Assembly: GCF_000482865.1 (NCBI RefSeq)
Contig: NZ_KI519517.1
Span: 288,187 to 352,186, forward strand
Origin: Actinokineospora inagensis DSM 44258
Lineage (GTDB): Bacteria; Actinomycetota; Actinomycetes; Mycobacteriales; Pseudonocardiaceae
Direction: 5' to 3'
Length of the DNA: 64,000 bases
Below, piece by piece: positions 17,510 to 26,400 of the stretch. The position numbers and the translations under genes were made by a program. The first letter of the stretch is position 1. Each line of letters starts with the position of its first letter. The notes under the pieces were generated by a model. The model ran no database searches, was not told where the DNA came from, and saw only the letters and a program-made list of their open reading frames with translations.

Positions 17510-18661
17510 GTGCACGAGACCGGGCGGGTGCTCAGAGCAGCGCGGGAAAACGCCGGACTCAGCCTGGCAACGTTCGCCGCCCGCGTTCACTACGGCAAGT
17601 CGACCCTGAGCATGGTGGAGACTGGGCAACGAACAGCCACCCCGGAGTTGGTAGCCGCATACGAGCGAACGCTCGGCGTTCAAGGGTTGGGTGACGACGT
17701 GAATCGACGAGAACTCCTCGCGGCGACAGCCGCGCTGCTGGCCGGAACGGCGATCTCGGACCCCGCCGCCCGACTCCTGGACGGGCTGTCCAGTGCCGGG
17801 CACACAGGTCAAGTCGGCCGCTCGGAGGTGGAGGCCATCCGACATGCGGCCGCCGTCTACACCGCGATGGACCTCAAGTATGGCGGCGCGGTCACCGCCG
17901 ATCTGTCCCACAGCGCTCTGAGGTGGGCTGTTGGGCTCTTGGACGCGCCGATGAGGGACGACATACGGGTCGAACTCCACGCTGCGGTGGGTTCGCTCGC
18001 GGATCGGACGGCCTGGATGCATTTCGACGCGGGGCGGGGCCACTCCGCACGTACGCTCTCGACTCTTGCGCTGCGCACGGCTGACGGAGGCGCTGACCCG
18101 GACTTGCGTGCCCACGTCTTGCTCGACATCGCCATGCAGGTCGGTGAAGTCTTCCCCGGAGAAGCTGCCAAACTGATTGACTCGGCTCTCGCGGACCGCC
18201 GGGTGTGCTCATTGGAACGCGCGAACCTGCACGCGGAGATGGGCCGACACTCGGCGAAGGCAGGTGACAAGCAGAAGGCGCTGCAGCACATCCGCCGGGC
18301 CGAGCTGTTGGCCTCGTCCGGTGGCGATGCCCCGATGTGGGCCGGATTCCTCACGGTGAATCACCTCGATGCCGTCATCACGCGTTCGCTGGCCGCCGCG
18401 GGTGAGCACGCGGAGGCAATCCGGCGGTTCGAGAACCTGTTGCCCCGGGTAGGTGACGATCGGCTCCGTGGTCGCGCTGGGTGGATGATCGATCTTGCCG
18501 ATGTGTACACCGATACCGGAGAGCTGGAGCGGGCGGCCACCCTGGCTCGGCAGGCGGACGGCGCGCTCCAGGAGGTTCGATCAACGCGGAAGGCGGCCAA
18601 GCTGGCCGCACTGAAATCACGCGTGACGCAAGCAAGGCACGGACAGTCACGGCAGAGTTGA
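17510..18661 (+). CDS. XRE-family regulator with TPR-like C-terminal region
   Basis: 383 residues from GTG 17510, with AGAGGAG upstream. Residues ~6-58 are a classical XRE HTH (RAARENAGLSLATFAARVHYGKSTLSMVETGQR). A linker, GDDVNRRELLAATAALLAG, leads into a helical, TPR-like region with repeated blocks such as ERANLHAEMGRHSAKAGDKQKALQHI. Proteins of this architecture are abundant in actinomycetes and often regulate adjacent small genes. A near-duplicate lacking the HTH follows 22 bp downstream. Confidence 0.85.
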   Translation: MHETGRVLRAARENAGLSLATFAARVHYGKSTLSMVETGQRTATPELVAAYERTLGVQGLGDDVNRRELLAATAALLAGTAISDPAARLLDGLSSAGHTGQVGRSEVEAIRHAAAVYTAMDLKYGGAVTADLSHSALRWAVGLLDAPMRDDIRVELHAAVGSLADRTAWMHFDAGRGHSARTLSTLALRTADGGADPDLRAHVLLDIAMQVGEVFPGEAAKLIDSALADRRVCSLERANLHAEMGRHSAKAGDKQKALQHIRRAELLASSGGDAPMWAGFLTVNHLDAVITRSLAAAGEHAEAIRRFENLLPRVGDDRLRGRAGWMIDLADVYTDTGELERAATLARQADGALQEVRSTRKAAKLAALKSRVTQARHGQSRQS

Positions 18662-18683
18662 CAGCCGCTCACGCGTTGACGGG

Positions 18684-19631
18684 TTGGGTGATGACGTGAA
18701 CCGACGGGAACTGCTCGCGGTGACGGCCTCGCTGCTGGCCGGACCAGCGATGTCAGACCCAGCCGCTCGTCTGTTGGACGGGCTCTCGACCACCGGACAC
18801 ACGGGTCAAGTCGGCCGGACCGAGCTGGAAGCCGTCCAGCAGACCACGGCCGTCTACACGGCCATGGACCTCAAGTTCGGCGGCGTGGTCACCGCCGATC
18901 TTTCCCGCAGCGCTCTCAACTGGGCCGTTGGACTCCTGGACGCCCCCATGCGGGACGACACACGGGCGGCACTGCACTCGGCGGTGGGGGCACTCGCGGA
19001 TCGGACCGCGTGGACGCACCTTGACGCGGGCAAGACCCACTCCGCGCGCAAGCTCTCGACCCTGGCCCTGAAGACCGCCGACAGTGGCGCTGATCCGGAC
19101 ATCCGTGCCCACGTGCTGTTGAACATCGCCACGCAGGTTGGTGAGACTTTTCCGCGTGGTGCGGTGAATCTGGTCGGCTCTGCCTTGTCCGATCGCCGGG
19201 TGTGTTCGCTGGAACGCGCGAACCTGCACGCGGCGATGGGTCGGCACCTCGCGAAGTCGGGTGACAGGCAGCAGGCCCTGCACCACATCCGCAAGGCGGA
19301 GGCGTTGGCCGCGACCGGCGGGGAGACACCCGAGTGGGCCGGGTTCCTCACGCAGAACCACCTGAACTCGATCATCGCGCAGTCGCTGGCCACCGCGGGT
19401 GAGCACACGGAGGCGATCCGGCGGTTTGAGGACCTCCTGCCGCGAATCGGCGATGACCGCAGGCGCGGCCGCGCTGGGCGGATGATCGACCTCGCCGAGT
19501 TGTACGCGACCACGGGCGACCTGGACCGGGCGAAGTTCCTCACGCAGCGGGCGGGCGGGGCCTTGCGTGAGGTGGGGTCGGCGCGGACCACGGCCAGATT
19601 GGCCGCGCTGAGGTCGCGTGTGGAGGCGTGA
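18684..19631 (+). CDS. HTH-less tandem paralogue of the XRE/TPR regulator
   Basis: 315 residues if started at TTG 18684; a GTG at 18696 is an alternative, and neither has a strong ribosome site. It aligns along its whole length with residues ~66-383 of the gene just upstream, from GDDVNRRELLA and AVYTAMDLKFGG to GRAGRMIDLAELYATTGDLDRA. It lacks the N-terminal HTH completely. The DNA around 18681 closely repeats that at 17688-17710, showing that the duplication began inside the linker. It may be a regulator partner or decoy sharing the sensor domain, or a 5'-truncated relic; the frame is intact over 945 bp. Confidence 0.65.
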   Translation: MGDDVNRRELLAVTASLLAGPAMSDPAARLLDGLSTTGHTGQVGRTELEAVQQTTAVYTAMDLKFGGVVTADLSRSALNWAVGLLDAPMRDDTRAALHSAVGALADRTAWTHLDAGKTHSARKLSTLALKTADSGADPDIRAHVLLNIATQVGETFPRGAVNLVGSALSDRRVCSLERANLHAAMGRHLAKSGDRQQALHHIRKAEALAATGGETPEWAGFLTQNHLNSIIAQSLATAGEHTEAIRRFEDLLPRIGDDRRRGRAGRMIDLAELYATTGDLDRAKFLTQRAGGALREVGSARTTARLAALRSRVEA

Positions 19632-19648
19632 TCCAGACATCTGGGGCG

Positions 19649-19683
19649 TGTCCCGGCCAAGCCGCCCGTTCCTGGCCGGGACA
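19649..19683. terminator. Bidirectional hairpin terminator between convergent genes
   Basis: TGTCCCGGCCA (19649-19659) pairs perfectly with TGGCCGGGACA (19673-19683) across a 13-base loop. It lies between the stop of the XRE paralogue (19631) and the stop of the minus-strand carboxymuconolactone-decarboxylase-like gene (19699), so it can serve both. Confidence 0.8.
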
Positions 19684-19698
19684 GGTCGGGTCAGAGGG

Positions 19699-20184
19699 TC
19701 AGTGGGTCAGTTCGGCGAGCATGCCGGGGTGGTAGGTGCCTGCCGGGTTGCGGACGATGATGTTCATCCGGTTGGCGGCGTTGATCAGGCCGAGGAGGCA
19801 GACCAGGGCGGCGACCTGGTCGTCGTCGTAGTGTTCGCGGACGCGGGACCAGGTTTCGTCGGTGACGCCCTGGTGGGCGTCGGCGAGGCGGGTGCCTTCC
19901 TCGGCGAGGGCGAGGGCGGCGCGTTCGGCGTCGGTGAACTCGGTGGCCTCGCGCCAGGCGGCGACGAGGTTGAGGCGGGTTTGGGTCTCGCCCGCGGCGG
20001 TGGCGTCCTTGGTGTGCATGTCGACGCAGAAGGCGCAGCCGTTGATCTGGCTGGCGCGCAGGGAAACCAGTTCCTGGGTCGACTTCGGCAGCGGTGAATC
20101 GGCGATCACCAGGGCCGCGGCTGTGAACCGCTTGACGAACTTGACGGCGACGGCGTTGTCGAGCATGGCGAAACGGGGGATCAT
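19699..20184 (-). CDS. Carboxymuconolactone decarboxylase/AhpD-like protein (ECF41 partner)
   Basis: 161 residues from ATG 20184 (GGAGGAC upstream). The redox motif GCAFCVDMH (Cys50, Cys53, His57) and LVSLRASQINGC identify the AhpD-like/CMD superfamily, usually thiol-based peroxide or disulfide reductases. Genes of this class are the classical partners of ECF41 sigma factors. Here the sigma gene is divergent and the CMD gene has an ECF41-type promoter (20224-20251). It is therefore very likely a target of the sigma factor and part of an oxidative-stress or xenobiotic response. Confidence 0.9.
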   Translation of the reverse strand: MIPRFAMLDNAVAVKFVKRFTAAALVIADSPLPKSTQELVSLRASQINGCAFCVDMHTKDATAAGETQTRLNLVAAWREATEFTDAERAALALAEEGTRLADAHQGVTDETWSRVREHYDDDQVAALVCLLGLINAANRMNIIVRNPAGTYHPGMLAELTH

Positions 20185-20223
20185 GGTCCCGTCCTCCCTG
20201 TGGTGCTTGTCGAGTGCCCACCA

Positions 20224-20251
20224 GACGCCGGTGGCCCCGAGCCGTGTGACA
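20224..20251 (-). promoter_or_regulatory. ECF41-type promoter of the CMD gene
   Basis: Read on the minus strand: TGTCACA (20251-20245), 17-bp spacer, CGTC (20227-20224). This is an exact match to the ECF41 consensus as I recall it (TGTCACA, 16-17 bp, CGTC). The -10 element lies 39 bp upstream of the CMD start codon. Confidence 0.8.
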
Positions 20252-20275
20252 GCGTGGCGGCGTGAGCTGGAACAC

Positions 20276-20302
20276 CGTCACAAACCGGCGCGGCCGGGTG
20301 TC
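20276..20302 (+). promoter_or_regulatory. Probable autoregulatory ECF41-type promoter of the sigma gene
   Basis: CGTCACA (20276-20282), 16-bp spacer, TGTC (20299-20302), each element one base off the ECF41 consensus. It lies 24 bp upstream of the sigma-factor start codon, facing the sigma gene. The pair of divergent promoters fits autoregulation. Confidence 0.6.
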
Positions 20303-20326
20303 TGATGCGGACGGAGAGGAGCACCG

Positions 20327-21208
20327 ATGACCCAGGACCCCGCGACCCAGGACTTCATCACCCACCGCAACCTGCTGTTCACGGTCGCCTACGAGATGCT
20401 CGGCTCGGCGGCCGACGCCGAGGACGTGCTGCAGGAGACCTGGCTGCGCTGGACGACCGTCGACCTGGACACCGTGCGGGACCGCCGCGCGTACCTGGTC
20501 CAGATCACCACCCGCCAGGCGCTCACCCGGCTGCGCACCCTCGGTCGCCGCAAGGAGTCCTACGTCGGCTCGTGGTTGCCCGAGCCGCTGCTCACCTCCC
20601 CGGACGTCGCCGAGGACGTCGAACTCGCCGACAGCGTGTCGATGGCGATGCTGCTGGTGCTGGAAACGCTCACCCCGACCGAACGGGCGGTGTTCGTCTT
20701 GCGCGAGGTGTTCGACCTCGGGTACGACGAAATCGCCGCCGCCGTCGACAAGAGCGCCGCCGCGGTGCGGCAAATCGCCCATCGCGCCCGTGCGCACGTC
20801 GCCGAACGCCGCCCACGCGGCAGCACGTCCCCCGCCGAAACCCGCGACGCCCTGCGCGCGTTCCAGGGCGCCGTCGAAACCGGGGACCTGCGAAGCCTCC
20901 TCGACATCCTGGCCCCCGACGTCACCTTCGTCGGCGACGGCGGCGGAATCCGCCAAGCCATCCCGAACCCGGTCGTCGGCGCGGCCAAGGTCGCCAGGCT
21001 ACTGGCCGGTGGACTGTCCAAAGTCGACGGCTTCACCCTGCGGCAGGCCGAGGTCAACGGTCACCCCGCCCTCACCTTCCTGCTCAACGGCGAAGTCGAC
21101 ACGGTAGTGGCGATCCGCATTGACGACGGACTTGTCACCGGCCTCTACGCGGTGCGGAACCCGGACAAGCTCTCGCACATGGACCGGGAGACCACCCTGC
21201 ACCGGTGA
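20327..21208 (+). CDS. ECF41-family RNA polymerase sigma factor with SnoaL-like C-terminal domain
   Basis: 293 residues from ATG 20327 with GGAGAGGAG upstream. Region sigma-2 is FTVAYEMLGSAADAEDVLQETWLRW and region sigma-4 is TERAVFVLREVFDLGYDEIAAAVDKSAAAVRQIAHRAR. Three marks of the ECF41 group are present: SWLPEPLL in the linker, DGGG in the C-terminal SnoaL-like domain (residues ~175-290) and NPDKL at the end. In this family the C-terminal extension controls sigma activity in place of an anti-sigma factor. Target promoters include those at 20224-20302. Confidence 0.94.
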   Translation: MTQDPATQDFITHRNLLFTVAYEMLGSAADAEDVLQETWLRWTTVDLDTVRDRRAYLVQITTRQALTRLRTLGRRKESYVGSWLPEPLLTSPDVAEDVELADSVSMAMLLVLETLTPTERAVFVLREVFDLGYDEIAAAVDKSAAAVRQIAHRARAHVAERRPRGSTSPAETRDALRAFQGAVETGDLRSLLDILAPDVTFVGDGGGIRQAIPNPVVGAAKVARLLAGGLSKVDGFTLRQAEVNGHPALTFLLNGEVDTVVAIRIDDGLVTGLYAVRNPDKLSHMDRETTLHR

Positions 21209-21213
21209 GCAGA

Positions 21214-22146
21214 TCACGGGAGGGTGGTGGTGACATCGGTGACGGGACGGCGGGGCGTGGGGACGCCGGGGTGGCCGTACCCGATTCGCAGGACCAGGTG
21301 GGTTGTGGCGCCGACCAGGGTGTTGAGGGCGGACAGGGTTGAGGGCACTTCGATCGGTTGTGACAGTGGTGACACGGCCAGTCCTGCCGCGCAGGCTTCC
21401 AGCAGGACTCGTTGCAGGGCTTGGCCTGCGACCAAGTCGTAGGTGGGTGTGCTGCCGATTGTGGTGAGGGCGGCCAGTAGCGGACGGCGTTCGAAGGCAA
21501 CCGATCCAGCGGTGGAGCCCAGGTCTCGTAACACCAAAAGGGAGTCTGGTGTGGACGGTCGTCCGGCTGCGAGAGGTGGGATGCCGTCGGGGCCCAGCCA
21601 GGCCGATACTTCCGCTACGTGGTCGGGGTTTTGGCCGAGTACGTGGTCGGCGCGGCGGATGAGGTCGGTGATGGTGCCCAGGGGCGCCGGGTGGTCGATC
21701 AGGTGGAGGTCGGCGCCTTCCTGCGTGGCGGCGCGGGCCATGGCGGTGCGGGCGGGGGTGGGGACGGGCCAGTCGAGGAAGGGGCGGCGGTTGGTGTGGC
21801 GGCGCCAGACGGCGTCGAAAAGGGTGTGGTGGTGGGTGGAGGGGTGGTGTTTGCCGTCGAGGGTCGCGGTGGCGAGCAGGTCCGGGGTGGCGCGGTCGGG
21901 CAGGATCGCGACGGTCGTGTGGTGACCGGCGATGGCCAGCGCGAGCCGCAGGGTGAACAGGGCGGCGCCGCAGGCGATGCGGGCCTCGTGCGCGTCCGGG
22001 TCGGTGATCGGTAACACCCGGGTGCGGTCGAGCCACAGGTCGACGGCGTCCGGGCGGATCGTGAACCGCCAGGGTTGGGTGTTGTAGGGCGACGGGGCGC
22101 GGACGGCGGCGGCGACCGCGGCGCGGATGACCGAGACGGTGGTCAT
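21214..22146 (-). CDS. Nitroreductase-like (Acg-type) flavin protein
   Basis: 310 residues from ATG 22146, overlapping the upstream universal-stress-protein stop by ATGA. The N-terminal SPYNTQPWRF motif, RRHTNRRPF in the middle and LVLRIGYGHPG near the C-terminus match the Acg/nitroreductase-like family of mycobacteria and relatives. That family is duplicated within one chain, may bind FMN and is usually induced in dormancy. The GH-region partner gene and the DosR-like box upstream support a hypoxia/nitric-oxide response role. Enzymatic activity is uncertain for this family. Confidence 0.85.
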   Translation of the reverse strand: MTTVSVIRAAVAAAVRAPSPYNTQPWRFTIRPDAVDLWLDRTRVLPITDPDAHEARIACGAALFTLRLALAIAGHHTTVAILPDRATPDLLATATLDGKHHPSTHHHTLFDAVWRRHTNRRPFLDWPVPTPARTAMARAATQEGADLHLIDHPAPLGTITDLIRRADHVLGQNPDHVAEVSAWLGPDGIPPLAAGRPSTPDSLLVLRDLGSTAGSVAFERRPLLAALTTIGSTPTYDLVAGQALQRVLLEACAAGLAVSPLSQPIEVPSTLSALNTLVGATTHLVLRIGYGHPGVPTPRRPVTDVTTTLP

Positions 22147-22991
22147 GGGCGGACGACGGCAACGGGGCACTGGCCGTAGTGCAGTACCGCTCGCGCGGTC
22201 GAGCCCATCCCCAGCCCGGTCAGTGCGTGCCTGCCGTGTTTGCCGACCACCAGCAGCGACGCCCCGGCGCTCCGCTCGACCAGCACAGCGGCGGGTTGAC
22301 CGCGGGTGACCACACGCTCGACCAGCACGTCCGGGTACTTCTCGCCCAGCCCGGCCAGGAGTTCGGCCAGTTCGAGATCTGCGCTGGTGGCCAACGCCTC
22401 CCAGTCGACGACCTCGGGCAACGGCACCCACGCGCCAGCGAACGACGCATCGTGCCAGGTGTGGACGGCGGTCAGCGGCACCCGCCTGCGGGACGCCTCG
22501 GCGAACGCGAACTCGGCCGTGGCCAGGCTGGACTCCGACCCGTCCACCCCGATGACCACCGGTCCGCCCTCGGTCGCCGCCGCGCGCAGCACGACCACGG
22601 GGCACTGGGCGTGCGCGCTGACCGAGTCCGACACCGACCCGAGCAGCAGCCCCTCGAACCCACCGACGCCGCGGTGGCCGGTGACCAGCAGCGCGGCCTC
22701 CCGGGACGCCTCGATCAACTGTTCCACCGGCCACCCCGCGCGCAGGTCTTCGTGCACCTCAACACCGGGGTCGACCTCGGCGGCGGCGTCTGTCAGCAGG
22801 GTCCGGCCGTGTTCGACGACGCTGTCGGTAACCTCCACCGGGTACTGGGCTGACGGCGGTAGATAGACGTGCACCAGCCGCAGTGGCAGCCCGCGCAACC
22901 CGGCCTCGGCGGCGGCCCACACCACCGCCTCGGCGCTCGACGGTGAACCGTCCACGGCGACGACGACCGGGGGACGAGTGGTACTGGTCAC
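22143..22991 (-). CDS. Universal stress protein with two UspA domains
   Basis: 282 residues from GTG 22991, preceded by GAGGAG; the frame is open far upstream, but the ribosome site and the domain start fix this position. Domain 1 (about residues 8-148) starts VVVAVDGSPSSAEAV and ends with GHRG-9-GS. Domain 2 (about 153-282) starts VVIGVDGSESSLATA and ends with GKHG-9-GS. Both have the G-2x-G-9x-G-S/T ATP-binding pattern. Tandem UspA proteins are typical DosR-regulon members in actinobacteria. It is co-transcribed with the nitroreductase-like gene. Confidence 0.93.
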   Translation of the reverse strand: MTSTTRPPVVVAVDGSPSSAEAVVWAAAEAGLRGLPLRLVHVYLPPSAQYPVEVTDSVVEHGRTLLTDAAAEVDPGVEVHEDLRAGWPVEQLIEASREAALLVTGHRGVGGFEGLLLGSVSDSVSAHAQCPVVVLRAAATEGGPVVIGVDGSESSLATAEFAFAEASRRRVPLTAVHTWHDASFAGAWVPLPEVVDWEALATSADLELAELLAGLGEKYPDVLVERVVTRGQPAAVLVERSAGASLLVVGKHGRHALTGLGMGSTARAVLHYGQCPVAVVRP

Positions 22992-23076
22992 CGGACGCTC
23001 CTCTCTCTCCTCGGAGTACACCTCCAGATTCCCCGCGCGGGGCCGGTTCGACGCACTTTCGGAGGCCACCGGTCGA

Positions 23077-23092
23077 CGGGACCTTGGTCCCG
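23077..23092. promoter_or_regulatory. DosR/DevR-like palindromic box
   Basis: CGGGACCTTGGTCCCG is a perfect 16-bp palindrome, 86 bp upstream of the universal stress protein gene and 54 bp upstream of the trypco2 gene. Its GGGAC-GTCCC core matches the general form of DosR (DevR) boxes, which precede Usp and Acg-type genes in mycobacteria and streptomycetes. No DosR-type regulator gene is in the window. Confidence 0.6.
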
Positions 23093-23145
23093 AGAAACCA
23101 AATGGGATCTTCCACCGATAGCACCGGTGTCGGGAGGAGTGGCGG

Positions 23146-23442
23146 ATGAGGATGGACCTGGTCGAGCTGGTCGGGCACCTGCGCGAACAGTTGGCCGACG
23201 CGGTCGAGGCGGGGGCCGGGGCGGACCTGAGGTTCGAGGTCGGCGCGGTCGAGGTCGAGGTGTCGGTCGTGGTCGAGCGCGAGGCCAAGGCGGGCGGCAA
23301 GGCGAAGTTCTGGGTGGTCGAGGCGGGGACCGACGCGAAGCTCGCGCACCACCACACCCAGCGGATCAAGCTGTCGTTGACGCCGACCCGCGGCCAGGAG
23401 TCGGTCGCGATCGCGGGTGTCGAGGCCGGTGCCGAACGCTGA
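23146..23442 (+). CDS. Trypco2-type (trypsin-co-occurring) small protein
   Basis: 98 residues from ATG 23146, preceded by GGAGGAG. LVELVGHLREQLADAVEAG followed by LRFEVGAVEVEVSVVVERE and the RIKLSLTP strand has the alternating helix plus beta-meander pattern of the trypsin-co-occurring domain 2. Genes of this type are found next to trypsin-like proteases fused to NTPases in bacterial conflict systems. The partner protease gene starts inside the 3' end of this gene, so the two are translated together. Its role (scaffold or substrate of the protease) is inferred from published comparative work and not shown here. Confidence 0.75.
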   Translation: MRMDLVELVGHLREQLADAVEAGAGADLRFEVGAVEVEVSVVVEREAKAGGKAKFWVVEAGTDAKLAHHHTQRIKLSLTPTRGQESVAIAGVEAGAER

Positions 23443-26400
23443 CCGGGCGCGGGTCGCCGAGCTGATCGTCACCGGACCCACCGGCGCGTGGCGTGGTTCC
23501 GGCTACCGGGTCACGACCGGGTCCGTGCTGACCGCCGCGCACGTCGTGCGGGGCGCGACGAGGGTCGAGGTCCGGTTCCTGCCCGACCTGCCCGGCTCGT
23601 GGTCGGTCCGCGCGCGGGTGGCGTGGACGCACGATGGGACCGACCTCGCGGTCCTCGCCATCGATGCTCCGGACACCGTCCCGAACGTGGAGTTCGGCGT
23701 GGTCGACTGGCGGCGGGCCGCCGTCCTCGCCGCGCACGCCGTGGGGTTCCCCCGGTGGAAACTGCGCACCGACGACGACGGCAGCAAGTTCCGCGATGCC
23801 CACCAGGCCACCGGCACCGTGGCCACCCTGTCCCACTGGCGAAGCGACACCCTGGAGTTCACCGTCCCCGTTCCGCCGGAGGCCGTGGCGGTGGGGTCAC
23901 CGTGGGAGGGTATGTCCGGCGCCGCCGTGTGGGTGGACGGCGCGATCGTCGGTGTGCTCGCCAGGCACCACCACAGCGACGGCCCGGGTCGACTCACCGC
24001 GAGCAGGGTGAACTACCTGGGTGGCGCCCAATCTTTGGTCGGCTACCCGGACGTGCCGCGCGACGTGGTCCCGCAGGAGCCCGCGCAGGTGGTGAGCGCC
24101 GCTTATCGCGACGAGTTGAAGACGATCGCGCCCGTTCAACTGTTCGACCGCGTGGACGAACTCGACGAGTTGGTCCGGTTCTGCGCGGGACCCGACCCGT
24201 ACCAGTGGTGGCAGGCGGGACCGTGGGCGGGCAAGTCCGCGCTGCTGTCCTGGTTCGCGCTCAACCCACCCGCGGGCGTGGACGTCGTGTCGTTCTTCAT
24301 CACCAGCCGCTACGTGGGCCAGTCCGACAGCGACGCCTTCCTCGACGCCGTGCTGGAGCAGTTGGCGGCCCTCGTCGGTGAGTCCCCGAGCGCGGTGCTG
24401 CACGCGCGCGCCGGACAACTGCGCCGGTTGATCGAGGCCGCCGCCGCCCGCGCCGAGTCGACCGGTCGACGGTTGGTGCTGGTCGTGGACGGTCTGGACG
24501 AGGACACCAGCGGCGCCGCGCGCAAACCCAGCATCGCCGGTCTTCTCCCCGAGTCTCCGCCGCCTGGCCTGCGGGTGTTGGTCGCCAGCCGTCCTTACCC
24601 GAGTCTCCCCAAAGACGTCCGTGCGAGCCACCCGCTGCACGCGCTGGTCCCGATCCAACTGTCGGTCGCCGAGGCCGCCGACGACCTCGCCCGCGCCGCC
24701 AACGACGAACTGGACACCCTGTTCGAGGGCCCCAACCGCGATGTCCTGGGTCTCATCACCGCATCCGGCGGTGGCCTCACCCTGGATGACCTGCACGAAC
24801 TCACCCACCTGCTCCCGTACGACCTGGAGCGCCTGTTCACCGGCCTGTTCGGCCGCAGCATCCGCGGCCGGGTGTCCAGCCTGGGGCAGGCCCCCGTCCA
24901 CGTGTACCTGTTCGCCCACGAAACCCTCCGGGTCACCGCGGAGGCCCTGTTCGGCCCGGTGGTCGCCGACTTCCGCGCCCAACTCCACGACTGGGCGGAC
25001 GGTTACCGCGCCCGGGGCTGGCCCGCCGAGACCCCGGTCTACCTCCTGCGCGGCTACTCCCGCATGCTCGCCGCCGCGAACGACCGCTCCCGCTTGCTCG
25101 CCCTGGTCACCGACGCGCGCCGCCGCGACCGCATGCTCGACCACTCCGGCGGCGACGCCCTCACCACCGCCGAACTCACCACTGCCGCCACCCGCTTCGC
25201 CGACCCGCCCGACCTGGCCGCCCTGCTCGTCATCGCCTACGCCAAGAACACCGTGGTGTACCGGAACATCTGGGTCCCCGACCACCTGCCCGCCGTCTGG
25301 GAGTCACTGGGCGAACGGGACCGGGCGGTCGCGCTGGCCGAGGGCACCGGCCGGATCGACGCCTACATCGAGATGATCCGGTCCGCGACGGACGAGGACC
25401 GGGCCACCGCGCTGTTCCAGCACGCCCTCGCCATCAGCGCCGGGTTCGACCAGGGCGCTAGTCAGGCCACCCGCTTGCTGGAAGCCCTGAGCGTGGCGCT
25501 GAACGCCGGTGTGCGGCTATCGATGTCCGAAGTGGACAATCTGCTCGACCGGGCCGAACGGTTGGTCGAGAACGATCGGGACCCAGCTCAGGTCGCTTGT
25601 GGACTGGCCCGGCTCGCCCGCGACGCCGCACGGCTGGGCTGGACTGCGAGGGTCCGACCGCTGATCGAACGCTTGGACCACAGTAGACTCCGGACCCGGG
25701 AATTCCTCTATCTGGCTGAGGCTCTATGGCGTGCCGGACATCAAGACGCCGCCCGCGTTTGGGCCGACCAGGCGCGCGACGAGGTGGAGTTGGTCCCGCT
25801 GCTCGACACCGCGACGGTGATGGGGGACGCCGCCGACGCGATCATCGCTCGCATCATGGGCAAGGCCGCGGAGGACCCAGCGGAGTACGTCGAGTTGTGT
25901 GAGGCCTTGATCCGGGCGGGCCGACCCGAACTGACCGCCCGAATGCGGATCAGGGTCGGGTCGTTGGAGCGCGAGATACCGACCATCAACCTCACCCTCC
26001 GCGCCATGGTCGAGTCCAGCCCGCAACGTGCCCGCGAACTCGCCACCCAGGCCGAGCAAGCGGCCCGCTCCACCACTGACCCCAAGACCAGGATCAACCT
26101 GCTCATCACCGTCGGTCGTCTCGTCACCGCGCCTGAACTCGCTTTCCGCCTTGCCGATTCCGCATCACGGATGCTGAGCCAGGTTGATGTGTACGCGTAC
26201 GACCGCATCACCATCCTCGCCCAACTCTCGACGCTCTTGACCAAAGCGGGCCGAGACGGCACCGCGTTCGCGGAAGAAGCCTGCCAGGGCCTGCGGGACG
26301 ACGATTACCACAACGCTTTACGGCTGGCAGGCGCATTCCAAGCGGGGGGCGATCTGGCCCGCGCCGAGAACCTGATCCGCAGGCACGAGTCATACCGCTT

